A DNA stretch of 64,000 bases from Daphnia carinata. Its lineage: Eukaryota; Arthropoda; Branchiopoda; Diplostraca; Daphniidae. This document shows positions 51,760 to 62,145 of the stretch, in pieces. The stretch's first letter is position 1. Each line of letters begins with the position of its first letter. The notes beneath the pieces are model-generated. The model had not been told where the DNA came from, did not search any database, and worked only from the letters and a program-made list of their open reading frames with translations. Location of the stretch: the NCBI RefSeq assembly GCF_022539665.2, contig NC_081331.1, forward strand, positions 10,944,638-11,008,637. Direction: 5' to 3'. The translations under genes were made by a program, and so were the position numbers.

Positions 51760-52093
51760 TTTTTTTAAAGGAGGATTACGCAACTGAAACCATCGACGTC
51801 TCAAGGCGAACTGCTTTCACCCGGCCCTACGACGCCAGACGACTCTTCATTTTTCTTTTTCTTTTTCTTCTTTCATTCGACTTCGTTTTCTGAGCTCCTA
51901 AAGTCAACGGGATATACTACGTCAGCTGACTTGAAGGAGCCCATTAGCACGCGGTGCTAAACTTGGCCTTTTCCCTCAAAAGCGGGAGGGAAGCGAGGGG
52001 AAACGTTGTGATAACAGAGTAGCAAAAACATAGTAAGACGTACGTGTTGCTTGATGTTTGGAAAAGAAAAAAGGTCTTCGTCTTTCAACGAGC

Positions 52094-52126
<33 letters not shown>

Positions 52127-54240
52127 CTGTTGTCTGTTGTATATGTGCTACCTAGACGAAAATGTTGATGAAACGGGAATGATTTACTGAATCGCTCGCG
52201 TAAGCCCTATTAAATTATTATTTTTTAGCAGGAAGGACTTTGAAAAGAGAAACCAATTTCAATGCCTTCAAACCATCCATCAAGAGAATGACAGAAACCT
52301 GGAGGCTGAAATTTTGTTAACTGGCATATGGATGCCAAAGGGGACTGGGTAAAACTGCTGGTAACAAATGAACTAGATTAAACCAGAAGGCATAACAGAA
52401 AGGATAATTTGAAATTTCAAAAATATTCCTAATCAAAATGCGAAGGTAACTATGGCCTAACCTGAAGGTAAGCACAAGTTTTCAACATCACAGGCCTACC
52501 ACCTGTTATTCGATGCTGTGTCAGAGAATAACAGACATAGAAAAAACCCCAATAAAAATGTTATTCTAAATTATTGCCTTCGAATAGTCATGAATCTTCT
52601 TCAGGATGCTAATGCACATTTTTACTGTCTACCAATAAACCAACAAAAAAAAACCGTCATCAAACAAACTGGGGTTTGCCCCAGAACTTGGGGTATGCAT
52701 GACTATGAACCATCAATAATGCAATCAGACAGCTTCAGATTGTCGCTGAAAAGCGTGTTCATAAAAAATGGAGGCAGGATCGCGTATGATTAAACAAAGA
52801 CTTTATCGATTCGCATGGGAACCAGATAGTTAGGAGGGAAACCTTGGCCAATGGAGATGGGGTGAGTTTGACCAACTAGAAACATATAAATTTAAAATGT
52901 AACTTACCAAACGGCTGAATGTGAATCAAAGTTGACATTTGCCCGTGCCCCTACTGAATAGACGGGCGACTGTGACTGGTAAATATCTTTGAATAAGCAG
53001 AAAAGTTTTTCTGGCTTTTGGCTTGCAGCTCCTAGCTAAAAAATACGGGCTTGGCGTCGATATGCCGACGAAGCGGTTAAAGCCTCTTCTGGATTTTCTT
53101 TACAGCGCGCGCACTGCGGCCGTGTGCTTGACTTCTTGTTCTTGTTCTCTGTTGTTCGTTTGCCCCGTTCGGTTGGTTTCAGTACTTCGGTTCTTGAGCT
53201 GGTGACTTGTTTTCTACGAAAAAAGAAAAAGAAAAACGAGAAACGTTTATCAAAGCAGGCCCCACCCTAGGTTCCTGGCTTATCCCTTATTTTTTAAATA
53301 TATTTTTAGCTGATCGAGGATGTTTACCTTGGCCTTAAATTTTGTTAAAAAGCAGTCCACATACAATATTTAGATCACCTCTTTTTGGCGAAGATGTTTC
53401 ATATACTATTTAAGTCTCGAAAAACATACTCCACCTCAACAACTGACTAATCTCTGCTGCTAAAGATACGCAGCTATCAAAGCATCGTCTATCGTTTATT
53501 TCTGTACAAAAAATAACCATATATTTTCCGAGTATCAATCACATCCAAGTGTGTCGTCTTTTTACATAATATTAAATTGTCTCACGTTGGATTTATGTAA
53601 CCTGATCAATCTTCAATGGGTATCCAATAAATCTACGATAACATAGCACAATAGCAATAAAGTATGTCAGCGCCTCAAACTGTCATGAGTTATTTTTTTC
53701 ACAACAAATGCTGAAGTGTAATTTTGGTTATTGTTCCAGTGCATTTTAGCTTGCTTGTTTTTAATATTTAAATGCCTCCTTGTCGTGGGCTAAACCATGA
53801 ATATAAAACGAGTTTCACTGTTTGTTGTAAAGGACGGGCAACCAAGAAGAATATCGACCGTTGTCAACGATTTTTTTGTTTCATTGTTCTGTTACTAGCC
53901 ACTGTCCTTTGAGACACAGGGCAGATGTGTTTTCACCTGCAACACACACGCATCGTTTATGAGGTTTCACGGAAATCCGGAATGAGAAAACCCCCGTCAC
54001 TCCTACTTCCCCTCTCCACGTCAGACATGTCCCAGTTTCATGGGACTAAATTTTTTATGTCTTTCAACAGTTTCAGTCCTATTAATGATAACTGACTGAA
54101 CTGGGACAAAACAAACCCATTATTTTGTAAGCAAAATGATACTAACGCCTTTTGAAGATGCAATAAATAATATTAGTTTCTCATAATCGAATGCCAAGCC
54201 TTTTGATGGGATTGGCAAATCAGGATACATAACTGAAAGA
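51760..54240. other. Intergenic region between HARS 3' end and the 51.7 kb exon
   Basis: No supported exon pairs. It contains a (GT)15 repeat at 52095-52124 and ordinary AT-rich sequence with few long homopolymers. A plus-strand open frame at 52518-52793 has no recognisable motif. Confidence 0.5.
52095..52124. repeat. (GT)15 microsatellite
   Basis: Fifteen perfect GT units. Confidence 0.9.
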
Positions 54241-54250
54241 TTTAAACATC

Positions 54251-54256
54251 TTTATT
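54251..54256 (-). promoter_or_regulatory. Poly(A) signal of HARS
   Basis: AATAAA on the minus strand lies 33 nt after the HARS stop codon, implying a very short 3' UTR. Confidence 0.6.
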
Positions 54257-54288
54257 CAGATGCAATATCTTTGCACTGCAAATCGCCC

Positions 54289-56030
54289 TCAAACCACTTG
54301 CGCACTTAATTTTTCTTTCAATACATCCGTCAATTTCGTACGTTCAATTTCCTCTTCGTGTCGAGACACGACGTTACGCAGTTTGACCACTCCTTTTTCC
54401 AATTCTGACTGACCAATAATGATTGCCCAGGGAATACCCTGCTCCTCACAAGTCTGCAACTGCCCGAGCAATTTCGGATTGGCCTTATAGGACATTTCCG
54501 TCTGTAAATATACGAAAAAGGTGAATTACATCACATGGTGTTGTATAAAGAAATCTTCTTACCTTTATTCCAATGTCCCAAAGTTCAGCGCAAATTTTCA
54601 TCCTATCCTCTAAGAGATTCTTTTGCGCGGCTGCAACGTAAACTTGAGTCTCAACAGTTCGCATTTTCAAATTAGCCTCGCGATTTTCCAGAATAGCAAG
54701 AATTCTCTCTATGCCTATGGAAACTCCGACACAAGGAACAGCTTTTGCTTTAGGATCAAATAATGCTACTAAATTGTCGTAACGACCGCCACCCGCAATA
54801 GAACCGACGCCTTCCTCGGGATTTTGGTCTTTTTGTATAAAAGGAAAAGAAAGCGCTTTATAAGATCAGTTTATCTGCGTTAATTTTTAAAAGCAAAATA
54901 CTTGTTAAGACAGCCTCGTAGATAATTCCAGTGTAGTAGTCCAATCCCCGGGCCAAACTCATATCAAATTTGACACGCTTTTTAACACCATAAAGCTCAG
55001 CATATCGGAAAAACAACTTCAGTGCCTCAAGACCCTCTATCGCTGATTTGGAAGCACATAACTTCGTGTCGGCCAAAAGTTGCTCTACTAAATCATCTTG
55101 ACCAGCACGAAGAACATATTGGCCAATTTGATCAGCCTTTTCAGGATCTAAGCCTTTTTCGTCCGTCATCTCTCGACGAACGTCTGCCCAAGGAGACTAA
55201 ACGAGACAGAATTATTTCACCTTTGGAATTTCTGACCGTAAACAGAAACGTACCTTATCAAGTTTATCGACTGCTGAACAGATGGTCCGAAATTGAGTAT
55301 CAGGAACACCACAAGCCTCAAATAATCCATCTAAGATTTTCCGATGATTAATTTTGATGACGTGTTCACTAAGGTCCAACGAATCAAGAATTTCGGTGAC
55401 TACTCTCACGCATTCAACATCGGGAATCATAGGGTCAGTTAGACCTGCGATATCGAAATCCTTTAAGAAATAAAAGTTCAATGTGTATCATTAGAGGAGA
55501 AAACGATTTTATCAAAGTTAACTTACACACTGAAAAAATTCCCTAAATCTGCCTTTGGTCATAGCTGGGTTGTCTCTCCTGTACACCTTGCCAAGCTGGT
55601 ACCGTTTAATGGATGCGACCTTGTTCATTGCCAGAAAACGGGCAAACGGGACTGTCAAGTCGTAGCGGAGAGACAAAAGTTCTCCTCCTTGATCAGCAAG
55701 GTCATAGATAAGTTTGGAGTCTTCACCATATTTTCCAGTCAGCACTTCTTTCAATTCAAACACTGGAGTATCTATTGTCTCAGCTCCATGACGTTTGAAG
55801 CATGTTGTAATTTTGTCAAAAGCTTGCTGCCGAATCACCATCTGCCTTGGGTTGAAGTCACGAGTTCCTTTGGCTGTTTTAAGGACAAACTTGCCACCAG
55901 CTTTTTCATCCTTGTCACTTCCTTGTTGGGCTTTCAGAGCCAGTAGTTTTGAGACTTCCTCTGTGATCTTGGAAGAAAGGCAGCGGAATTGTTTATGATA
56001 AGCACCAGGCAGCAAATTGATAAGTCTCAT
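54289..56030 (-). CDS. HARS: Histidyl-tRNA synthetase, putative mitochondrial form (494 aa)
   Basis: An ATG at 56030 is contiguous and in frame with the second HARS exon. It adds 21 residues ([18 protein letters not shown] and SSK) that replace the 31-residue cytosolic first exon. The stretch has Arg, Lys and His, no acidic residues and alternating hydrophobics, as expected for a mitochondrial targeting peptide. All later exons are shared. Insects commonly make both enzymes from one gene, whereas vertebrates have HARS1 and HARS2. The form requires a transcript start within intron 1 or retention of its 3' part. Confidence 0.75.
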
Positions 56031-56293
56031 TTTCAATCACACTTTTCAAACTGAAAGAACATAAGGAAACGGAACTATGCAACTGACGACGTTCAACCAA
56101 CTATCAAACGAGCGTGGAAGATCCAAAGATGAGAATTGGTCGAAAAAGAACTCTCTGTAATTTTACAAAGGGATGTTCAGCAAGGGAAATTTATTTATAC
56201 CTTGTCAATACCGGCTTTTTCTGCCTTGAGTTTTCGAACGACCTCTCCTTGCTCCTTTATCTGGTCTGCAATACTTTTACCGACATCTGCCAT
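54289..56293 (-). CDS. HARS: Histidyl-tRNA synthetase, cytosolic form (504 aa)
   Basis: Six exons: 56293-56201, 55967-55527, 55460-55254, 55196-54902, 54828-54563, 54501-54289, giving 504 residues (human HARS1 has 509). The enzyme attaches histidine to tRNA-His. The first exon encodes a WHEP-like helical segment (1-31, [11 protein letters not shown]...), as in cytosolic animal enzymes. Class II features follow: [11 protein letters not shown], the motif 1 helix region [16 protein letters not shown], the motif 2 loop [11 protein letters not shown] with GRFREFFQC, the histidine signature ARGLDYYTG, and the second signature SIAGGGRYD. The C-terminal anticodon-binding domain (about 400-504) has [10 protein letters not shown] and [15 protein letters not shown]. 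All key motifs are intact. A second start inside the first intron makes a mitochondrial form (separate entry). Confidence 0.97.
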
Positions 56294-56299
56294 GATTAA

Positions 56300-57730
56300 A
56301 TTGTTGATTAACTAATAGTTCAATAATTCCAAGTTATTCTAAATATGTCTAGATGGGTAAAAATTGCACGGTAAATTGACAAAACGACATGCAACTCACG
56401 CGGAGTACTTGCATCAGCTAGAAGAGACCAGGTCCATCTATTAAACAAGTACGCAAACTTTTAGGAAGAACGAAAAAAACCCACTTCTTTTCGTTCTTTA
56501 GTTACCCTTAACGGTAGCTGTACCAACTGTTATACCGTTTTTCGGTTTAATTCAGAAATGTTTGATTTTCGTTTGAAAGTCAATTTTCGCGATTCTCGTT
56601 AATTTCGAATCTAAGGCACATCTGTTCATTGTTTAATTGAATATTTTGGGAAAATACAAAATTATTGGAAAAGTCGGGCTTATTTTTTTTGTTGAGCTTA
56701 TTTTCAAACCCAATAATTTGGAAACATGCAACTGACGACGTTTAACCAACCACCAAGAGAGCATGGAAGTTGTAACCCTTAACAATAGGTGTACATGAAG
56801 TCAACATTACGAGCATTTGTAACGGATCGGGAACATACAAATATCATTTCTTTGTTCCTTAAACAACATTACATCCCTTAATTTTTTATTCTACTCTACT
56901 CCACTTTAAAGAGTTTGCTTTTTAAGTAGTATGTAACGACAACAGCGTGACAGACGCTAAGTGAATGCATGTCGTATTCTAACACTTTTACCTGTTTATT
57001 CATTTTAAAGTGCTCGACTGTTGGTACAACTACAGACGAATATCTCAGAGTGCCAATATTGGTATAGGAGCAAGTCGTGTATTGCAGTAATCACGCTTAA
57101 CGTAATTTTATTTTTATACGTACATATAGTAATATGTTATTAGCTACATCAAAATAAATGCCAGGTATGAAGTTCTTTGATCGATTATCTTCGTGATGTA
57201 TAGAGAAAAAAAAATTCAAAAACAACCATGTCCCAATTGAGAGGGTTGTATCCTAAAAATAGCAAATTAGATTTAAATGTGACGGAAGCAACTTCTTCTA
57301 CCGAGGACAGAAGAATACGAAAAAAGAAAAAAAAATTATTAGGAGATTATAAACTGGGTCAAAGGGAGAAAGCTATAATTCTCAATAAAAGAACATGACG
57401 ACTAAATATTGACTCAGCAAATTTTATGAGACTAACAACGGCACAAAAACGACCACTGTCCACTTGAAGCCACGCAAAGAAAAAATACTTAACAACCATA
57501 CATTGACATTGCAAATTTACGCTTAAATTCGTTTCAAAGCGTGAGATAACGAGAAGAGCTTGACGCTAATTCATGAAAAATAAGGCAATCAATTGAATCG
57601 TTGGCTGCTAGTTCTTTGAAAATTTACCAATATTTGCAAGGAATTTTAAAAAAAGGAACGATATCCCTGTAGAGACAAATAGTAGATTATGAACAGAGTT
57701 GGGCTGAAACACTCATAACCAAATTCGCGT
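56300..57730. other. Spacer between HARS and OTUD7 with a short duplicated block
   Basis: It contains the HARS promoter and the end of the OTUD7 transcript; minus-strand AATAAA hexamers occur at 57112-57107 and 57000-56995. A block of about 47 bp at 56721-56770 resembles 56073-56125 inside HARS intron 1. The dispersed repeat seen at 2951-2992 recurs inverted at 56669-56711. No exon seen. Confidence 0.5.
56669..56711 (-). repeat. Inverted copy of the 2.95-kb dispersed repeat
   Basis: The minus strand reads GGGTTTGAAAATAAGC then AAATAAGCCCGAC, closely matching positions 2951-2992 on the plus strand, 53.7 kb away. Confidence 0.55.
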
Positions 57731-57736
57731 TTCTCG

Positions 57737-60700
57737 CTATTGCATTTGCGCAGCTTTCATGTTTTCCAGAATGGATTCGCGGGCAAGGGCAGCTTTCTTG
57801 CGTACGAAAAAACATTCTGCGCAAAACCATTGCGTATTGGCCAGTCCGAAGGAAGTACATCCGGGCGATTTGCACGGTTTGCGGACGCTTTCATAATGCG
57901 ATAGTAGTCGGGACATAGGCTGTTGTGCCACCTTCTCAACAGCGGGATAAGCGCGTGGTATCTCGGCATCCACTACTGAATTTCCCCTACTTTTAATGTT
58001 TGATGGCTGTGTTCTGGGTGGACGGATCGGCTGCGATTGCCTTTGTTGTTCTTCAGGATGGATCGGCATCGAATCCATTATTTCTTCATTAAGTTTGTTT
58101 GACCCGTTTCGGTCGTTAACTTTTACAACAGTTTGTAACCTTTGTGTGGTTGTTTGTCCCACTGGTTCTAACACGTTCGGAATCGAATGCTTGAATTTGT
58201 CACAAATACTAGGACTTATCTTCTCGAAAACTATCTTTTCTTCCTTTTTTGGAGAAGGAGATGTGCTACTGGATGAAACAGCATCGCCATAGAAGGTGGA
58301 ATTTGATAGATAGAGCGTCCCATTTTGACCACTTGGTGGTCTCCGTGCCGGAATATTGGAGGCGTCGGCGTAAGATTGACTGTCTGACTGGGCATAGAAA
58401 ACTGATTTCCCTATACCATAAAGTGCATTTTGATTGCCATTGATAGGTTTGTTGGTAGCCACTTTTAGATTCTTCGCCCGTTCTTCCTCCTGTTCTAGCT
58501 GCTTTGCATAGCAGGCCGTGCACATGTAGCTCGTGAGGGCAGTGCCGTACATGGTACAATTGGGGTTGATACAAGGGCTAGGTCCCTCCTGGATGGCCAC
58601 TTCAGCTAGTGTGTGCTGTTTCCGGCGCTGCCATACGAGAGTCTGTCGTTGCCGTTCCGCCTGCTGCTGCTCAAAGCGTTGACGGGCGGATTGCAGATAG
58701 TTGCTGATCATTTTTTCCAGGGCTGGGTGGTGTTTCTCCGTATGCAGACGGGCACATAGAATGAAATCGGGACATTCCCACTGCGCATTATTTAGTCGCA
58801 CCTGTGGTGGCGGATGCTTTACCGAGAAATTATCAATCAAATTTCTTCTGATCTTTCTTCCAACAGAGCGGCCAAGGCTACCAAATTGCTTGGCTACACT
58901 GTGTAGCTGCTTTCCGGGGGCCTTGGAACCAGGCGGGCCGAATCGACCATTGAACTCCCCATCACTATTCCATCCTTCGGTGTCGTTAGCGGGACGACTG
59001 AGAGTTCCGTTGGCTTTGGTATCATTTTTGACTTTAGGAGTTTTGGTATTTTTAATGACTGCCGGACATAGAATGTCGACTAAATCGAGAAATTGGTTCA
59101 GCAACGCAAGACGATCTTCGTGCGTGAAGGCAACCCTTTGAACAACTGCTTCATTGAACTCATCCCGATTCCAAACGCATCCCTCGCCCGGGTCCACCTC
59201 AAACTGAATAGGCAATAATTCACGATCGACGTCCACCAACGGAATGACTACGATAAAAAAATAATGATTTGATAAGTCAGAAGTTTCAAAGGCTACTAAC
59301 AAAAGCTGGTTCTTTTACCGGCGGGGGCATCAGGAACTTGTTCGCACGTTGATGGCGAAAATTTTTTTTGGGGTGTCATGGCAACCAATGCTGAAAAATG
59401 GGCTGCATCATAGGCCAAAATTAAAGGAGATCGACTGCATTCACTCGGTTCAATTTCTAAAGGAAGGTAGATGCCACCAAAAGGGATAGGTGCTAAAGCT
59501 TCTCCATTGACGTCCTAGGAATGAAATTGTAGACAAAAAAAAAATAAATAAATAAAGATACAAAGCGATTGAGATCCCGTTACATAACAAGAAGCAGCTG
59601 GTATCTCAGCTGAAAATACGCGTGCATGACGGAATATTCAAACCTGTTTAACGCCTACCTTTAAAACAGTGTCCGCGATGACAAAAATAGGCCGCTTTAG
59701 AACATGGGCTAATGCCAGAACATGTATTTCTTCCAGTGACTCGTATGTTTTCGAGGTGCTGAAGGATTCACCGCGGCCATCGACTTCCGTTTCACTTGCA
59801 CTAGGCGTTGATGAACCCGACGTCCGCGGTTGAGAGCTGGCCAATTTCAGAATATTATCCCATTCACGTCGCCATTCATCCTCATTTAGGCGTAAGTCCA
59901 ATCCCGCCTTTCAAATATACAGCTATAATGTTTTGTTGTAATACAAAAACAAATTTTTTATGGGTAAAATTACCTGAAGGTTGGAGCGGGCGTTTTGCCA
60001 TCTCCATCTTCTCCAAAGCGCATGACGAAACGTTCCCATGGTAAGAAAGTTGTGCAAGGCTTTTCTTAGAATTAGGAGTCGATCGTGGAACCCCCACATT
60101 CCTATGATTAACAAAGTCAGATTGTTTTGAAACAGAATAAAAATTGTGAAAATACCTAGGGATGCCGCGTGAAGCAGGCAATTGCCATCTCCAGTCGTCG
60201 ATAGCGGCCAAAGCTTTTCGCAACCTTCCCCTAAACATGTCCACCAGTTTAAGCGAACAGCCTCCTGCAATGACACAGCCATGGATGTGTCAATCAACTC
60301 ATTTTCAAGGAAAGCCCGGAATTCGTCTATTTAAGAAGAAGTTTAAGTCAAACATTACATTTAAATGTACAATTGGCAACTCACCAGATTGGGTGGAAAG
60401 ATCTGGAAGAGTAAAGGTGCAATCATTTGTCTCTAAGGCATTAAATTGACTGCTTATCGAACTAGGTTCCTCAACTTCAGAAAGTGAAGCACAGAGCTCA
60501 TTACGAATCTGAGAGATAACCCCTGCATTTTCTGCTGTACGAGATATTCCTCGAGACAGCTTTTTGGCTAAAGTGTTTTTAAAGATATAGCCACTGTCAA
60601 TGAAAACACACTGAGAAATTTACCTTCTTCATCACAAACATCAACTGCTGAGGTTTTGGTTAAGGTGGGTTTAATGGTTCCAACATTAGTAGGCACGCTT

Positions 60701-60771
60701 GTAGAAGAAACTGACAGATTAGTGGTTCCATTTCCAAAGGGAACAGGTACAACCACTGGATTAACAGGCAT
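57737..60771 (-). CDS. OTUD7: OTUD7/Cezanne-type OTU deubiquitinase with two A20 zinc fingers (861 aa)
   Basis: Seven exons: 60771-60624, 60567-60385, 60326-60156, 60101-59974, 59907-59659, 59514-59319, 59247-57737. Vertebrate OTUD7B (843 aa) cleaves Lys11-linked ubiquitin and acts in NF-kB and cell-cycle control. Seen here: LSRGIS and the FTLPDL segment before the catalytic domain, as in the family; catalytic Cys160 in [41 protein letters not shown]; and catalytic His332 in YDAAHFSAL. After a basic linker come two A20-type fingers, at about 584-605 (CINPNC...CTAC) and 817-838 (CKSPGC...CAEC). The first coding exon begins at an acceptor 3 nt before the ATG, so another exon lies upstream. No N-terminal UBA domain was found. 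Vertebrate OTUD7A/B have one A20 finger, so the extra one is unusual. Confidence 0.93.
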
Positions 60772-61406
60772 TACCTGAAATGTAAAATATAGATCTCTAA
60801 TTAAGCACCTATGAATGCATAATAAATGAAACAAGTCACATATTTTGAGGTTCCTATGCAAACAAATAAATTTCAGTTAGGTTGCATCACAGTTTCCTTT
60901 CTAGGCTGGTTACTATCAATGTTTTCTCTCCGATGACAGTAATAGTTTCGGGCCACTTGTCACAGCCAGATAGGATAATGCGTGCGACACACACCTGAGC
61001 TTAAGTTGTTTCAGAAATGTATCCTGTTTCTCGTTCCGAAGCGTAGGTAACGGAAATAAGGAAACTGGCTTATACACAAGCAAACACAGTATCGAAATAA
61101 GCGTGCATTTCTCACGCATAACTGTATTCAAAGTTAGTTGATTGTCTGCGTTATTTCGGCGCTCAACTATAAATTGCGAGTGACCCAATTTCCCTTTCAC
61201 TAGTCAAACAATCGTAAGTTACATATTCGTAGTGTTGTGTATATGTAACACTACTACTAGACTCATAGTCTGTTCTGTTACTACCCTATTACTATATTTT
61301 GACGGTGGAACGGAAATCCAGAAGAAAATTTTGTTTTCTCTCGCTAGATGTCTCTATAGACGAAAATCATTAGATAAGTATAGGGTACTTCGTGAAACTT
61401 ACTAGT

Positions 61407-61620
61407 GTCGACGGACAGATACGATGAGGTTACCGACGGGCAGAGGCGTTCATTCGGTCGAAAGCTAAGAGTTGGCGAGTGGCACAAAGGCCAGAGTCAG
61501 CGAGCGTGTGGCAGAAAGAGTGAATGGGTCGACGGGCAGAGTCAGAGACCGCTTCGATAGGCAGAACGATGAGTGGGTAGACGGGCAAAACAATTGCGTG
61601 GGCCGACGGACAGATACAAT
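61407..61620. repeat. Cluster of degenerate repeats with GACGGRCAG core
   Basis: About six variants of a unit containing GTCGACGGGCAGA or GACGGACAGATAC occur in 214 bp, most clearly at 61407, 61433, 61528, 61579 and 61601. The spacing is irregular, so this is an eroded tandem array rather than a fresh microsatellite. Confidence 0.55.
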
Positions 61621-61729
61621 TCACGAAGAGACAACCTTGTTAAATATACGCTAGCGTCACTAACCTCATAGTCCTGGACGGGCTCTAAGTTAATAGCCGT
61701 TACATAAGTAAAAAGTATTTCCTTAAAAT

Positions 61730-61735
61730 TTTATT
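61730..61735 (-). promoter_or_regulatory. Candidate poly(A) signal of the adhesion GPCR
   Basis: A minus-strand AATAAA about 410 nt past the last recognised GPCR exon. Confidence 0.35.
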
Positions 61736-62145
61736 CTAAACCCTATGACTCATACCAGACGTTTTTTAAATTCAAATACTTGGGGAGCTCTGAGTCTGAA
61801 AGTATGGAAGATATACTATAGAACATTTAATAATCACTATTTTGAAACTTATTTCGTTAAGTTGGCATTTGTGCTGTTTTCTCGCTATAACATTGATGAA
61901 TCCGTCGTATATAATTGGATGGATTGCACAGTCGACTGACTGTTACTCAACGTTGAATTTGTTGTTTCCATTACGTTGTAACGGTCCATCGTGGTTAACG
62001 ATAGTCTGGCGAACAAGGCACTCCAGTCAAAGCTAAAATTCTCGGACACACGCTGATATGTCTATATAACAAAGCAAATGCAGGTGTAAGACTTAAATTT
62101 TACTTTGTGTAACAACACCAAATAAAGATAAGAAATTTTACAAAC

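Larger units (their letters stand above)
60900..62050. other. Spacer between OTUD7 and the adhesion GPCR
   Basis: It holds the OTUD7 promoter and the 3' end of the GPCR; a minus-strand AATAAA lies at 61735-61730. A cluster of degenerate repeats with GACGGGCAG-like words occupies 61407-61620. I see no supported exon, apart from a possible acceptor on the minus strand at about 62030 that may start a short terminal GPCR exon. Confidence 0.5.
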
